DNA of 64,000 nt from assembly GCA_964521865.1 (NCBI GenBank), contig CAZFTJ010000022.1:8533-72532 (forward strand), in the 5' to 3' direction. The notes beneath the pieces were generated by a model. That model was not told the origin of the DNA. It made no database searches and saw only the letters and a list, made by a program, of their open reading frames with translations. Shown one piece after another: positions 9,249 to 18,417 of this stretch (the first letter of the stretch is position 1; each line of letters begins with the position of its first letter). Source of the DNA: CAYSRJ01 sp964521865 (GTDB lineage Bacteria; Spirochaetota; B62-G9; DRHN01). Made by a program: the position numbers and the translations under genes.

Positions 9249-10577
9249 TTACAATACCGGAAGGTAGGTTTTAACCTCGTACTCGCTGACATGTATCCGA
9301 TAGTTGTCCCATTCGAGCTTTTTGTTTTCGATAAACTTTTCGAATATATGATCGCCGAGGGTCTCCCGTACCAGGGCGCTTCCCTCAGTAACGGTGATTG
9401 CTTCACCGAGACTGCCTGGAAGAGATGCAATACCTCGTTTCGACCTCTGCGCTTCACTCATGTGGAATATATCCTCTTCGACCGGGTCCGGGAGTGTCAG
9501 ATCTTCCTCGATGCCCTTGAGGCCTGCGGCGAGCATAACGGAGAATGCAAGGTACGGGTTGCACGCCGGATCCGGACACCGGAATTCGGCGCGTGTGGCC
9601 TTTTCTTTGCCGATCTTGTACATCGGCACCCTGACGAGGGCCGACCTGTTTCTCTGCCCCCAGGAAACATATACCGGAGCTTCGTATCCCGGAACGAGTC
9701 TTTTGTAGGAGTTTACCCACTGGGCAACCACAAGACACAATTCGCGTGCGTATTTAAGAAGACCTGCGATATATGATTTTGCCGTTTTTGAAAGGTGGTA
9801 CCGATCCTTCGGGTCGAAGAATGCGTTTTTATTGCCCTTGAAGAGTGACTGATGGGTGTGCATGCCGCTCCCGTTTTCTCTGAACAGCGGTTTGGGCATG
9901 AATGATGCGTACACCCCGTGATTCATGGCGACCTCCTTGACGGTGAGACGGTACGTCATCGACTGATCGGCCATCTGCAGGGCATCGGTGTACTTCAGAT
10001 CGATCTCGTGCTGGCTGGGCGCCACCTCGTGGTGGCTGAACTCAACGGCAATACCCATCTGCTGGAGCGCGAGTATGGTCTCGTTTCTCAGGTTGATCGC
10101 CACATCGGATGGTGTGAGTTCGAAGTATCCGCCTGAATCGAGCGGCTGTATTATTGTAGAGCTGTCTTTGAAATAAAAGTATTCGAGCTCCGGGCCCACA
10201 TAGAAGGTGTACCCCAAATCACGGGCCTTTTTGAGGTTTTTTTTCAGCGCCCACCTGGGGTCCCCTGCATAGGGTCTGCCGTGGGGGTCGAGAATATCGC
10301 AGAACATGAACGCCTCCACAGCGTTGTCGCTGCCTTTGAACGGGAGAATGGTGAATGTCGTCGGATCCGGTTTCGCCATCATATCACTCTCTTCGATACG
10401 CGCGTATCCCTCTATGGAAGAACCGTCAAAACCCATCCCCTCTTCGAGAGCTCCCTCCAACTCGTCAATTGTAATGGCGAAACTTTTAAGAAACCCAAGA
10501 ACATCGGTAAACCAGAGACGCACGAATTTGACGTCGTTTTCATTTACCATTTTCATGACATGCTCAAAATCTTTCAT
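9249..10577 (-). CDS. glnA: Glutamine synthetase, GSI-alpha type
   Basis: The 442-residue protein catalyses ATP-dependent condensation of glutamate and ammonia. It carries the GSI signature regions (GFDGSSIEGY near residue 50, the ATP-binding NGSGMHTHQSL region and the RNRSALVRVP segment). The length, and a DIFHMSE segment where the adenylylated Tyr loop of GSI-beta enzymes would be, place it in the short Bacillus/Thermotoga-like GSI-alpha class, so control by adenylylation is not expected. AGGAGG precedes the ATG. It follows amtB by 44 bp and is probably co-transcribed with glnK-amtB. Confidence 0.97.
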   Translation of the reverse strand: MKDFEHVMKMVNENDVKFVRLWFTDVLGFLKSFAITIDELEGALEEGMGFDGSSIEGYARIEESDMMAKPDPTTFTILPFKGSDNAVEAFMFCDILDPHGRPYAGDPRWALKKNLKKARDLGYTFYVGPELEYFYFKDSSTIIQPLDSGGYFELTPSDVAINLRNETILALQQMGIAVEFSHHEVAPSQHEIDLKYTDALQMADQSMTYRLTVKEVAMNHGVYASFMPKPLFRENGSGMHTHQSLFKGNKNAFFDPKDRYHLSKTAKSYIAGLLKYARELCLVVAQWVNSYKRLVPGYEAPVYVSWGQRNRSALVRVPMYKIGKEKATRAEFRCPDPACNPYLAFSVMLAAGLKGIEEDLTLPDPVEEDIFHMSEAQRSKRGIASLPGSLGEAITVTEGSALVRETLGDHIFEKFIENKKLEWDNYRIHVSEYEVKTYLPVL

Positions 10578-10620
10578 CTACCTGCCTCCTGAAGTATTGT
10601 CTGTAAAGTTTATTCTCTTT

Positions 10621-11964
10621 TTATTCCGTTGCGAAAATCTGAAACCCGGAGTAGGATTCCAGGCCGTGCTCGCCGATATCGAGCCCCCTCAACTCTTCAT
10701 CTCTGCCGACCCTGAGTCCGACCGTTACATCTATCAGCTTGAAGATAATACCCATCGATACGATTACAAAAAAAACGACGGTCAGCACGCCGAGAAGCTG
10801 TATGCCGATCTGGGCAGCCTGTCCGCTGTAAAACAGTCCGTCATATACAAGCCCGAGCGACTTCCGGCCGAACAGTCCGACGGAGAGTGTCCCCCAGATG
10901 CCGTTGAAGCCATGCACCGGAACTGCGCCGACCGGATCATCGATCTTAAGTTTGTCGAGAAAAACGACGCCAAACACCACCAGAACACCGCCGACGGATC
11001 CAATGACAATTGCAGCCCACGGTTCAATATACGCACAGGGAGCGGTAACGGCGACAAGTCCTGCAAGGGCGCCGTTCATGGCCATGGAGAGGTCGGGTTT
11101 GCCGAACATAATCCAGACCGCAATCATGGAAAATATTCCCCCGAGAGCAGCTGCAATATTTGTATTGATCGCTATCCTGGAGATGAGCTCTCCGTTTCCG
11201 ACGCTCAGTGTGGAACCTGCATTGAATCCGAACCATCCGAACCAGAGAATAAAAACACCCAACGATGCGATGGGAATATTATGCCCTGCGATGGCGTTGG
11301 CCGTACCGTCAGGTTTATACTTGCCCAGACGAGGCCCTAAGAGCACGGTACCGACTAGTGCGGCAAATCCGCCGACCGAGTGCACTACCGTCGAACCGGC
11401 AAAGTCGGCGAATCCCAGAGAGGAGAGCCACCCTCCGCCCCATATCCAGCGCCCGATCACCGGATAGATAAACGATGATATGATAAAGGAATAGATCAAA
11501 TAGGCAACAAACTTCATTCGTTCGGCCATACCCCCTGCCACAATCGTCGCCGAGGCACCGCAGAAAGCAACCTCAAACATCCAGAATGCGTAGAGCGGAA
11601 CATCCGCTCGGGACCGCGCATTCAAAAGGAACCAGCCCTGTGACCGCAAAAAGCCATTTCCACGACCGAACATGATTGCGTATCCGAAAAGAAAAAAGCC
11701 GAGTGACGCCATACAGAAATCGAGGAAGTTTTTCGTGAGTATATTGCTTGCGTTTTTTGCACGGATGAAACCGGCTTCCACCATCCCGAACCCGGCCTGC
11801 ATAAAAAAAACGAGAACGGCTGCAAAAAGGACCCACATCGTATCGAGCCCACGTACAGAAAAAGCCGGCGTTTCATCGGTTGAAGAAAAAAGGGGGCCCG
11901 TATACGAAAATATAAAAAGTAAAATCAGGATTCCCGTTGCAATCCACGTCTGTCTCTTTCGCAT
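10621..11964 (-). CDS. amtB: Ammonium transporter
   Basis: The 447-residue protein has about eleven hydrophobic segments and the Amt family landmarks: the DTMWVLFAAVLVFFMQAGF start, the twin pore histidines in STVVHSVGG and VPVHGFNGIWGT, and the HNIPIASLG loop. It moves ammonium or ammonia across the inner membrane. AAGGAG lies before the ATG. It lies 152 bp downstream of glnK, and such glnK-amtB pairs normally act together, with GlnK plugging AmtB when nitrogen is plentiful. The N-terminal hydrophobic stretch may be a signal peptide. Confidence 0.97.
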   Translation of the reverse strand: MRKRQTWIATGILILLFIFSYTGPLFSSTDETPAFSVRGLDTMWVLFAAVLVFFMQAGFGMVEAGFIRAKNASNILTKNFLDFCMASLGFFLFGYAIMFGRGNGFLRSQGWFLLNARSRADVPLYAFWMFEVAFCGASATIVAGGMAERMKFVAYLIYSFIISSFIYPVIGRWIWGGGWLSSLGFADFAGSTVVHSVGGFAALVGTVLLGPRLGKYKPDGTANAIAGHNIPIASLGVFILWFGWFGFNAGSTLSVGNGELISRIAINTNIAAALGGIFSMIAVWIMFGKPDLSMAMNGALAGLVAVTAPCAYIEPWAAIVIGSVGGVLVVFGVVFLDKLKIDDPVGAVPVHGFNGIWGTLSVGLFGRKSLGLVYDGLFYSGQAAQIGIQLLGVLTVVFFVIVSMGIIFKLIDVTVGLRVGRDEELRGLDIGEHGLESYSGFQIFATE

Positions 11965-12116
11965 GCTTCTGCTCCTTCTTCCATGTTTATTCGAAGACTT
12001 TGCGTCCAGATAATGCAGCAGTGTCTGTAATTCATCTCATTATCATGCGCGGCGAGATTCCTTATCGATATACACCCTGCAGTACGGAAGAAAATGGTCC
12101 GGCTTCAGGCCGTGCA

Positions 12117-12458
12117 TCAGCCGATTGCAACACTCCCTGTTTCACCGCTTCTAATCCGTATACATTCATTAAGATCAAGTATGAATATTTTGCCATCGCC
12201 GATCTCACCGGTTCGCGATCCCCGTATGATGGCATCAATCGTTCTCTCCACGAATTTTTCATTTACCGCAATCTCAAGACGGACCTTTTTCAGAAGGTTG
12301 ACTTCAATATCGACCCCCCTGTAGGATTCGTGAAACCCTTTCTGCTGACCGCAGCCCAGGGCATTGGTAGCCGATATTTTGAACACCTCTTCTCTGTAAA
12401 GCTCCTGTTTCACAGCGTTCAATTTGTGCGGTTGTATATAGGCAATGATGAGCTTCAT
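12117..12458 (-). CDS. glnK: PII nitrogen regulatory protein
   Basis: The 113-residue product has the PII fold sequence: MKLIIAYIQPHKL at the start, a T-loop (GCGQQKGFHESYRG) with a Tyr at the usual uridylylation position, and the RTGEIGDGKIF C-terminal nucleotide-binding signature. The ATG at 12458 is preferred over an in-frame GTG at 12467 because GAGAGG is eight bases upstream of it. A sigma-54 promoter lies directly upstream (12481-12498). With amtB and glnA downstream, it should sense 2-oxoglutarate and ATP/ADP and control ammonium uptake. No uridylyltransferase (glnD) is in the window. Confidence 0.95.
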   Translation of the reverse strand: MKLIIAYIQPHKLNAVKQELYREEVFKISATNALGCGQQKGFHESYRGVDIEVNLLKKVRLEIAVNEKFVERTIDAIIRGSRTGEIGDGKIFILDLNECIRIRSGETGSVAIG

Positions 12459-12480
12459 GATGTGCACCTCTCTATCTTTA

Positions 12481-12498
12481 ATGCAATATAAATGCCAA
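12481..12498 (-). promoter_or_regulatory. Sigma-54 promoter of glnK-amtB-glnA
   Basis: On the minus strand the sequence reads TTGGCATTTATATTGCAT. GG and GC lie at the canonical -24 and -12 positions with correct spacing (TGGCA-N6-TTGCA). The predicted start lies about 12 bases downstream, near 12472, leaving a short leader that contains the GAGAGG ribosome site of glnK. A NifA-type sigma-54 activator is encoded immediately upstream, which supports the call. Confidence 0.85.
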
Positions 12499-12586
12499 GT
12501 TAAAGATAAGATTGTAACTTATTGATATATTAAAAGATAGAGAGGGTTACTCGTGTTCTATTCGAAGAAAAACAGAGAAAATACTG

Positions 12587-12627
12587 CATTTATGTAGGTA
12601 TTTATACCGTAATCCTACATTTATGTA
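12587..12627. promoter_or_regulatory. Direct repeats upstream of the sigma-54 promoter
   Basis: CATTTATGTA occurs at 12587-12596 and again at 12618-12627, 31 bp apart (about three helical turns), roughly 90-145 bp upstream of the sigma-54 promoter. This is where an enhancer-binding protein would sit. Between them TGTAGG and CCTACA form an inverted repeat, and a near-match to the NifA site (TGT-N10-ACC) begins at 12593. The second copy overlaps the nifA stop codon. Confidence 0.4.
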
Positions 12628-14174
12628 TGAAAACGGCCGGGGTTTATGTCGTACTTTCGTATCCGGAGCCCCATTTGACGCTCGGTGAGACCAAGCGCAC
12701 GGGCCGCTTTTGCGGCATTGCCCCGTGATGATTTCAACGCATCCTGAATGGTTTCCTTTTCGATACTTTCAAGTGTTACTCTGAGGGTACGATTGATAGT
12801 TGTACCGCTCGCCTCTGCGGTCTGGAGAGTTGGAGGGAGGTGATGGCCGTGAATAACATCGTCGTTGCTCAAAAGCACGGCACGCTCCATGCAGTTTTCA
12901 AGCTCACGCACGTTTCCAGGCCAGTGATAGGCCATGAGCATATCTATCGCCGGTGTGGATATACGCCGAATGTTTTTAGAGTTGACTCTGCTGTACTTTT
13001 CAACGAAAAAGTCGGAGAGCAGCAGAATGTCGGTTTTGCGCTCCCGTAGGGGTGGGATATGGATGGGAAACACGTTGAGCCGGTAGTAAAGGTCCTCTCT
13101 GAATTGAGTTTTCACCATGAGCTTTTCGAGATCTCTGTTGGTGGCCGCTATGATACGAACATCGGTTTTGATGGTGAGAGTGCCGCCCACACGTTCGAAC
13201 TCCTTCTCCTGGAGTACGCGAAGGAGCTTTATCTGAGTCGCGGGGCTGAGGTCGCCTATTTCGTCGAGGAAGAGGGTGCCGCCGTGCGCAAGCTCAAAGC
13301 GTCCCTTGCGGGTCGAGATTGCGCCGGTAAACGCTCCTTTTTCATGTCCGAACAGCTCGCTCTCTATTATGGTTTCCGGCAGCGCCGCGCAGTTGACCTT
13401 GATAAAGGGCTTTATGGCCCTGCGGCTCTCGTAGTGAATGGCATGAGCAATGAGCTCCTTGCCTGTTCCGCTCTCGCCTCGTATGAGCACGGTTGTATCG
13501 CTCTTTGCAACCTGCGGTATGAGGTTGAATACCTCCTGCATTTCACTCGAGTTGCCGATAATATTTGCCGGCCTGAAACGGTCTTTCAGTTCTTCCTGCA
13601 GTCTGATATTCTCTTCAAGCAGTCTCTGTCGTTCTTCTGTGGCCTGCTGACGCAGTTTCACGGCCTGAGATATCATCGACCCGATAATTGAGAAAAGACG
13701 TGCGTCATCTTCCAGGGAGAACTCCGTGGAGTAAAGCCGGTCGGCGCTGAGCGCACCGATTACCTCGTTCTCCAGTTTAATAGGAACGCATATATAGGAA
13801 AGCTCTCTGAGGTCGGTATTTTCACGGGCTCCGGTTTTATCGAGAAAGAGCGGTTCATCTGAAATTCTGGACAGGATGACCGGTTTGCCCGTCTGCACGA
13901 CTCTGCCGATGATCCCTTCACCGAGTTTGTATCGCCCTCTCTTCTGCTGGTGGGTGGAAAGTCCGACTGCGGATTCAATCGAAATTTCTCCGGTTTTTCT
14001 GTTGAGCAGAGTGATCACTCCACGTATGATATCCGTATGCCTGGCAATCGCCTGAAGAACCGGACGTACCACATCACGGAGGTCCATACTCGAATCGAGG
14101 ATGCGGCTTATTTCGAAGAGGAGGGAAAGTTCCTGCAGCTGTTCCTTCACCTTCGGTTTTTTGTACGCACTCAT
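12621..14174 (-). CDS. nifA: NifA-family sigma-54 enhancer-binding regulator
   Basis: The 517-residue product has an N-terminal GAF domain (about 15-170), a AAA+ domain (about 200-440) with Walker A GESGTGKE, the sigma-54 contact loop GAFTGA and the YHWPGNVRELEN box, and a C-terminal helix-turn-helix ending ARALGLTERQMGLRIRKYDI, the form typical of NifA. It should drive sigma-54 promoters such as the one in front of glnK, 123 bp downstream of its stop. Its ATG overlaps the ltaE stop by four bases. No nif structural genes are in the window, so nif control or general nitrogen control are both possible. Confidence 0.9.
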   Translation of the reverse strand: MSAYKKPKVKEQLQELSLLFEISRILDSSMDLRDVVRPVLQAIARHTDIIRGVITLLNRKTGEISIESAVGLSTHQQKRGRYKLGEGIIGRVVQTGKPVILSRISDEPLFLDKTGARENTDLRELSYICVPIKLENEVIGALSADRLYSTEFSLEDDARLFSIIGSMISQAVKLRQQATEERQRLLEENIRLQEELKDRFRPANIIGNSSEMQEVFNLIPQVAKSDTTVLIRGESGTGKELIAHAIHYESRRAIKPFIKVNCAALPETIIESELFGHEKGAFTGAISTRKGRFELAHGGTLFLDEIGDLSPATQIKLLRVLQEKEFERVGGTLTIKTDVRIIAATNRDLEKLMVKTQFREDLYYRLNVFPIHIPPLRERKTDILLLSDFFVEKYSRVNSKNIRRISTPAIDMLMAYHWPGNVRELENCMERAVLLSNDDVIHGHHLPPTLQTAEASGTTINRTLRVTLESIEKETIQDALKSSRGNAAKAARALGLTERQMGLRIRKYDINPGRFHT

Positions 14175-15205
14175 AGGTGTTGGTCCTGGCTTATCTCTTT
14201 CAGCGCATGTATAAATTCTAAAACGTCGTTCTCAGTCGTGTCGAAAGAGGTCATCAACCTGATTATATGCTCTCCGGCATCCCATATGTAAAAGAAGTAT
14301 CGTTTCTTCAAATCATCGATTATACGGGGGGGAAGTTTTACAAACACGGCATTCGCCTCGACCTTCTGCGTTATCCGGCAGCCGGGTACACCGATAATCC
14401 CATCTGCAAGCATTTTCGCCATGCGATTTGCGCGCTGTGCATTTTTCATCCAGAGGTCGTTTTCAAAAAAAGCGGTAAACTGAGCCGATATGAAACGCAT
14501 CTTCGACAACAGCTGCATACCCTGTTTTCGGATATATTTAAAGCTCCGAATCCCTTTTTGATTGAACAAGACCACCGCTTCACCGATCATCATCCCGTTT
14601 TTTGTGCCGCCGAACGAGAGCACGTCAACACCGGCCTGGCCCGTAATCTCTCTGAGACCGGTATCCAGATACGCCGCTGCATTGCTGAGCCGGGCTCCGT
14701 CCATGTGGAGGATCATATTGTTCTTATGTGCAAATGAAGCAAGGTCGGCTATCTCCTCAACCGTATATACGGTTCCCAGTTCGGTCGATTGTGTAATCGA
14801 AACGGCGCCCGGCTGCGCGTGGTGCTCGTTGCCCAGGACTTCGAGAAACGGTTCCAATGATCGGGGTGAGATCTTCCCATCCTCGGATGGGATCTCCCTC
14901 AGCTTGCATCCCGCGATATTTTCAGGAGCACCGCATTCGTCGACATTCAGATGGGCCGAAGAAGCGCACAATACGGAATGATAGGGATTTAATAATACTC
15001 TGAGGCCGAGCACATTCGCTGCGGTCCCTGTCAAAACGAAGAAGGTTTCGCTTCGTGGCCCGAATACCTCTTTCATCTTTTTAAGCGCAGATTCGGTAAA
15101 CCTGTCGTCTCCGTAGCCGATGCAATGCCCGCCGTTTGCTTCTGCAATGGCTTTCATGATTTCGGAATGAACCCCCGCGTTGTTGTCGCTCGCAAACCCC
15201 CCCAA
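14171..15205 (-). CDS. ltaE: Low-specificity L-threonine aldolase
   Basis: The 344-residue PLP enzyme of the beta-eliminating lyase family cleaves threonine (and allo-threonine) to glycine and acetaldehyde. It begins with the family motif SDNNAGVHSEI. The PLP-binding Lys lies in SFGGTKNGMM and the HMDGARLSNAA segment holds the cofactor Asp. The start codon is TTG at 15205, chosen because GGGAGG lies seven bases upstream and the family N-terminus starts right there. The last four bases overlap the nifA start (ATGA), so the two are translationally coupled. Confidence 0.93.
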   Translation of the reverse strand: MGGFASDNNAGVHSEIMKAIAEANGGHCIGYGDDRFTESALKKMKEVFGPRSETFFVLTGTAANVLGLRVLLNPYHSVLCASSAHLNVDECGAPENIAGCKLREIPSEDGKISPRSLEPFLEVLGNEHHAQPGAVSITQSTELGTVYTVEEIADLASFAHKNNMILHMDGARLSNAAAYLDTGLREITGQAGVDVLSFGGTKNGMMIGEAVVLFNQKGIRSFKYIRKQGMQLLSKMRFISAQFTAFFENDLWMKNAQRANRMAKMLADGIIGVPGCRITQKVEANAVFVKLPPRIIDDLKKRYFFYIWDAGEHIIRLMTSFDTTENDVLEFIHALKEISQDQHL

Positions 15206-15383
15206 TGCAGCACCTCCCTTTGACCGTTCGGTAATTCCGCCCTTGTAATCACCGGCTGTATTATTCGAACGTAGAGCGTCCGAATATCACAAAAGTAATC
15301 TATTTATATAAAAAATCAACGCTTTCTCTCTTGCTCTGAAGTACATTGAGCGGAAGTATGTGAAAGCAGGGAAACGGGGCTGG

Positions 15384-17066
15384 TTATGAGGAGCCTGTCG
15401 GCTGTTTTTTCAACGCCGGATTTTCGGTGGTAAGACCGCTTCCTGACAGTTCTCCGTACGTAAGCAGGAAGGCGCAAGTCGAAGCGAAAAGAAACACATC
15501 GACGACGGCTTCTATTACCTTTTTGTTGTTCAGTTTTTTCGGTCCGTCGATTTTTTCATTGAAGTGCAGGGATTCTTCTGCATTTTCGAGAAGACGCTTC
15601 GAGGAGTTGTAATCGTCTATAACGACCGAGAGGGTATTCTGGATAGCCTTCATTGCTTCGGCGATTCTGTAACGGGCATTTCTGCTTGCAATCGATCTTT
15701 TTTTATTGAGCGATTCCAGTATAGAAGATTTTTGAAGCACCGTAAGCCGCAGGTTTTCATCCGCCTTTCTGTATTCTTTCAATATGTCAATATAGTCCTT
15801 TACTTCATGCCGGGCCTCGCTGAACAGGAGATACGCATGGTTGAGATCTTCTTTGATGTCGATCTTCTTCTGTTCCCGGTAATCTATGGTAAAGACGATC
15901 TTTCCGGTTGTCAGCACAAAAGAGTATTCCTTTTCAAATATTTCCATGAAAACGGCGCTGCGGTACATCTTATCGGCCGGATGGAAAAGGGAAAATATAG
16001 CGTCTTCACCGTAGGTTTGTCGTTCAAACTCTTCGATGGTCTTCTGCAGAATAGGGAGGCCCCTCTGTATATGCCTAGGAATCGCTACCTCTTCCGCTAC
16101 CTTTTCGTGCGCTTCTTCCTGTTTGCCTTTAAGATACTCTTTTATCCTTTTGAGCTCCTCGGCGCGCTTCTTCCTTTCAATGTGCGTAATGTACCCGATT
16201 TTATCCTGCTCCGTTATGCCGAGCAGGTCATCGAGCTCCTGAGAAAAGAGTGGGTAATATACCCGGTACATCCTGCAGACAATAGCGTGGAATTTTCCGA
16301 GAATGTCGATAAGTATGACGTCCACATCATTTTTAAGCCCGCCCTTCGTAACCTCAGCATCTTCAGGAGTGCGCGTGCCTGTGCTCTGCTGTATGCCGAC
16401 CGCCTTCTGGAGATAAAATTTCGAAAGATCGGTGAACTGTCCGAGTATATACATCTTTTTGAAGAAGCTCTTGAAAATTTCGATATACGGCCCGACCGGG
16501 ATGCTTTTTCGTCCGACCGCTTTTTCAATTGAAGAAAACTCCTTGTCGTCATAAAGAGTACGTAATCGGATTATGAGCTCATAGAAGGTGCTGCTTTCAC
16601 CGGTTGATGCTTTTTTAATTTCTCTGACAATCGAGCTTTTACCATCGAGAAAAGAGGAAACCGTGAGATTGAGATCGAGGAAATGATTTTTTGCCTCGCC
16701 TCCGAAGAACCGCACGAATCGGTCTGAAAACTTACCGTTGACGGCGAACACTTTTGAGAAAAGCCCTTTTACGTAGACCTTGATTCCGGTGAAGGGTTTT
16801 GACTTTTTCCGGATTCGGGGCCTTGATTTTTGTCTAACAGCCGGCGGCTTTTGTGCGGGCAGCTTGATTCGTTTTTCGACCCGGGCAGCCTGTCTGACCG
16901 CCTCCCGGTCACGGGGTTTTTCCGGGGGAAGTTTTTCCCCCTGTTTTTTTTCGTCGATTATCTCTCCGCCGTGCTCTACGAATTCATGAAAGAGCCTTTT
17001 CCTCTGAGTATCATCGAGCCGATCGATGCCGGTTTTTTTTCGCAGTCTGTCAAAATTGTCTTTCAT
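15384..17066 (-). CDS. Large charged protein of unknown function
   Basis: I do not recognise this 560-residue protein. The first 100 residues are rich in Lys, Arg, Glu and Pro and probably disordered. The middle and C-terminal parts are helical with long heptad-like stretches (around 290-330 and 400-500), and one hydrophobic segment (VVDVFLFASTCAFLLTYG) lies near the C-terminus, so it may be anchored by its tail. There is no signal peptide. It is transcribed away from the LysM-M23 genes. The composition suggests a cytoplasmic structural or membrane-tethered coiled-coil protein. Confidence 0.75.
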   Translation of the reverse strand: MKDNFDRLRKKTGIDRLDDTQRKRLFHEFVEHGGEIIDEKKQGEKLPPEKPRDREAVRQAARVEKRIKLPAQKPPAVRQKSRPRIRKKSKPFTGIKVYVKGLFSKVFAVNGKFSDRFVRFFGGEAKNHFLDLNLTVSSFLDGKSSIVREIKKASTGESSTFYELIIRLRTLYDDKEFSSIEKAVGRKSIPVGPYIEIFKSFFKKMYILGQFTDLSKFYLQKAVGIQQSTGTRTPEDAEVTKGGLKNDVDVILIDILGKFHAIVCRMYRVYYPLFSQELDDLLGITEQDKIGYITHIERKKRAEELKRIKEYLKGKQEEAHEKVAEEVAIPRHIQRGLPILQKTIEEFERQTYGEDAIFSLFHPADKMYRSAVFMEIFEKEYSFVLTTGKIVFTIDYREQKKIDIKEDLNHAYLLFSEARHEVKDYIDILKEYRKADENLRLTVLQKSSILESLNKKRSIASRNARYRIAEAMKAIQNTLSVVIDDYNSSKRLLENAEESLHFNEKIDGPKKLNNKKVIEAVVDVFLFASTCAFLLTYGELSGSGLTTENPALKKQPTGSS

Positions 17067-17146
17067 ATGGTTTTTTTCAGCACCTCCGGAATTCTTCTCA
17101 TCGTGATAATCAATTGTGCCGAAAAGTACTTTGTACGGGTACGACT

Positions 17147-18313
17147 ATGATGACCGATAGAGTATATTCAAAACATCGGAATAAAACAGACCTCCCTCAA
17201 GATGCAAAACCGTCTTTCGGAAAAATGCGCGGGAATATGGTATGGGGGCGGTCGAAATCGCTGCGCTTTCAAAAGGTGTATCCGAAATTAGTCAAAAACC
17301 GGGTGCGCCTCCTCAGAGTCCCTTATACTAATTCTACATCATTTTTTCAAAAAATTAAACAAAAGAGTAGAGTGCTTCTGCTCATTCTTGTGGTTTTTGT
17401 TGTCATTTTCGGTTTCATACCCCTTTCAATGAATGTTAAGTCCTACATGTGGGAAAGACAGAGGGCGATGTCATCCACCGGCGATCCGCTGTACGATATT
17501 TTTATCGTCGAAGGCCTCACCCTGGAAAAAACGGATCAAAAAACCGCCGGCATTGATTCCCCGAATATCGGTGTGTACAGCCTGCCGAGCTTTACAACCA
17601 GAGCATATACGGTTAAGAAGGGTGATTCGCTTTTCGGCATTGCACGCAGGTTCAATGTATCGATCGATACGGTGATTTCGGCAAACGAATTGAAAAACGC
17701 ATACTATCTCGGCATAAGAACGAAATTGAAAATTCCAAACATGAGCGGCGTATACTACAGGGTTCAAAGGGGAGACTCGCTGTCATCGATAGCCGCCAGG
17801 TATAAAATCGGCATCAACAAGATTGCGGATATCAACGATCTGCCGAGCTCTGTTATACATGTCGGTGACGAACTATTCATTCCGGGGGGTGCGCTTTCGA
17901 GCTGGGAACGCGCCTCAGTGCTCGGCAATCTCTTCAAAAAACCGACGGCCGGCAGATTGACGTCACGAATGGGTTTCAGAACAGATCCGTTTACAGGCGA
18001 GCGCGCATATCACGCAGGCATAGATATCGCCAACAGGAGAGGGACTCCGGTCTATGCCGCCCAAAACGGGCGGGTGGTGTACACGGGATACCGGGGGAAT
18101 TACGGGAGAACCGTAATATTGAGGCATCCGCAGGGGTATATCACGATTTATGCCCATCTGGAAAAAATATATGTCAAACGCTCCCAAACAGTTCAGCAGG
18201 GTAATAAGATCGGAACGGTTGGCAATACGGGTCGATCGACAGGACCTCATCTGCATTTTGAGATACACCAGTACGATAAACTGCTCGATCCATTGAAGAT
18301 ACTGCATATGTGA
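17147..18313 (+). CDS. LysM-LysM-M23 peptidoglycan peptidase, paralogue 1
   Basis: About 388 residues: a basic N-terminus, one membrane segment (SRVLLLILVVFVVIFGFIPL), two LysM domains (AYTVKKGDSLFGIARRF and YYRVQRGDSLSSIAARY) and a C-terminal M23 zinc peptidase domain. The metal and catalytic residues are intact: HAGIDIA (His, Asp), YAHLEK and GPHLHFE. It should bind peptidoglycan in the periplasm and cleave cross-bridges during growth or division. No start has a clear ribosome site; ATG 17147 is a compromise, and TTG 17114 and internal ATGs also fit. A paralogue follows 104 bp downstream. Confidence 0.88.
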   Translation: MMTDRVYSKHRNKTDLPQDAKPSFGKMRGNMVWGRSKSLRFQKVYPKLVKNRVRLLRVPYTNSTSFFQKIKQKSRVLLLILVVFVVIFGFIPLSMNVKSYMWERQRAMSSTGDPLYDIFIVEGLTLEKTDQKTAGIDSPNIGVYSLPSFTTRAYTVKKGDSLFGIARRFNVSIDTVISANELKNAYYLGIRTKLKIPNMSGVYYRVQRGDSLSSIAARYKIGINKIADINDLPSSVIHVGDELFIPGGALSSWERASVLGNLFKKPTAGRLTSRMGFRTDPFTGERAYHAGIDIANRRGTPVYAAQNGRVVYTGYRGNYGRTVILRHPQGYITIYAHLEKIYVKRSQTVQQGNKIGTVGNTGRSTGPHLHFEIHQYDKLLDPLKILHM

Positions 18314-18417
18314 TGCCGCAGAAAAGAGGAGCCGCCCGAACATGCGTGCTCGAACAATGACAAATACGTTGTAAAATTTATGCCCGTACTGTATAATTTT
18401 TCAAACAATTTTTCAAA

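Noticed and set aside
12593..12608. Classical NifA upstream site
   Set aside because: Only TGT-N10-ACC is present, one base off the TGT-N10-ACA consensus; a single near-match is expected by chance, so it is mentioned only as part of the repeat region.
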